From Blastobasis lacticolella (taxonomy: Eukaryota > Arthropoda > Insecta > Lepidoptera > Blastobasidae): a stretch of 64,000 nucleotides of DNA. The notes beneath the pieces were generated by a model. It saw only the letters and a list, made by a program, of their open reading frames with translations. It searched no databases and had not been told where the DNA came from. Both the position numbers and the translations under genes were made by a program. This document shows positions 63,451 to 64,000 of the stretch, piece by piece. Numbering within the stretch: the stretch's first letter is position 1; each line of letters opens with the position of its first letter. Location: NCBI GenBank assembly GCA_905147135.1, contig LR990064.1, positions 11,364,001-11,428,000 of the forward strand, given 5' to 3'.

Positions 63451-63906
63451 TTATTGATTTTTAAAATGAATCAATTTAGTATAAATGTGCCGTATACATT
63501 TTTTAGGGTCACTTTTTTTTGTAAGATATGCAATCCTAGTGTTTGCGTACTTTGATAATACTGTTTTAGTTAATTCTATTTTATGATTTACTAAAATGTC
63601 ACCATCATGTTGTTCCACATCAGGAAACAAATTATCATTCATAACCTGACGTAGACATTTTGCCACAATATATGTCGTGGTACACGTAGTAGTAATTTTT
63701 TTATTTTCATCAAGATTTTGTCTTATGATTTTTTCGCAAAGTCGACACTTCATTATTACATATTTTGAAGCATATTTTAAAAAGCCTTTTGTTTCGTAGT
63801 ATATTAAGCTTTTTTCCTCACACTCCCCAAAAATACCCTTTAAGCATGCATCACATTTAATTTGCTTTAAAATAGAATACACAACGTGAGAGATAAAGTT
63901 GTGATT
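63451..63906 (-). pseudogene. P-element/THAP9-like transposase C-terminal fragment
   Basis: The minus strand encodes IKCDACLKGIFGE, then LIYYETKGFLKYAS, MKCRLCEKIIRQNL and a C-terminal tail ending HFKNQ. Paired CxxC motifs around a xxKGxLxYxS segment match the C-terminal part of P-element/THAP9-type transposases. The upstream segment (63890-64000, with an acidic KDEDDADDIDLESQLYL run) is in a different frame, so the gene is broken by a single-base-scale shift near 63880. There is no THAP domain or catalytic region in the window. It lies in CEBPZ intron 5. Confidence 0.55.
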
Positions 63907-64000
63907 CTAAATCTATATCATCCGCGTCATCTTCATCCTTACTGTAAGTTTCTTCAATTGTTGTACGGGAACAAGAAGTGTTATTAATTTTATCTATTGA

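Overview
The window is animal nuclear DNA, most likely from a moth or butterfly. The evidence is intron-split genes with GT-AG junctions, AT-rich spacers, and a dense load of insect-type repeats. These repeats are tRNA-headed SINEs ending in GATGATG runs, many 5'-truncated LINE tails, a BEL/Pao LTR retrotransposon, piggyBac-like TTAA elements and MITEs. The order is an inference from repeat style; no species is assigned.

Genes. Only two conserved gene families are recognisable. The actin-related protein Arp2, a core Arp2/3-complex subunit, is present twice in tandem on the minus strand: copy A (exons 24567-36807) and copy B (exons 44029-59031). Each can be assembled from 11 exons with good splice sites into a 393-residue reading frame, close to the usual Arp2 length. 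By my reading the two proteins differ at 19 positions, 8 of them in exon 7, while exon 8 is identical at the nucleotide level. Copy A also carries a second set of exons 1 and 2, because a 2,517-bp block (35045-37561) is repeated at 37562-40078. The second gene is the 5' part of a CEBPZ/Noc1/Mak21 homologue (plus strand, five exons, 59534-62503, continuing beyond the window). It is arranged head-to-head with Arp2 copy B across about 500 bp.

Layout. 1-8430: repeat fragments, a nested foldback element and an 832-bp tandem duplication at a LINE 3' end. 8433-14970: a complete BEL/Pao element in minus orientation with near-identical 894-bp LTRs and 5-bp target duplications, but with broken pol and no visible gag. 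14993-24050: MITEs, SINEs, LINE relics and one unrecognised acidic ORF. 24050-36807: Arp2 copy A with repeat-filled introns. 36808-43490: the duplicated 5' block, two TTAA-flanked elements (39689-40974 and 41358-42402) and a SINE. 43490-59031: Arp2 copy B, with LINE and SINE insertions and several displaced pieces of its own introns. 59032-62503: divergent promoter and CEBPZ exons. 62504-64000: intron with an RTE-like tail and a P-element/THAP9-like transposase fragment.

How it fits together. A segment holding Arp2 and its upstream region was duplicated in tandem. TTAA elements then separated the copy A promoter from the sequence matching the CEBPZ side, and a local duplication copied the copy A first exons. 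Parts of the exon 6-9 region of copy B were copied into its own introns, including a minisatellite built from the exon 8 splice acceptor. No bacterial features, CRISPR arrays, rRNA genes or convincing functional tRNA genes were seen.
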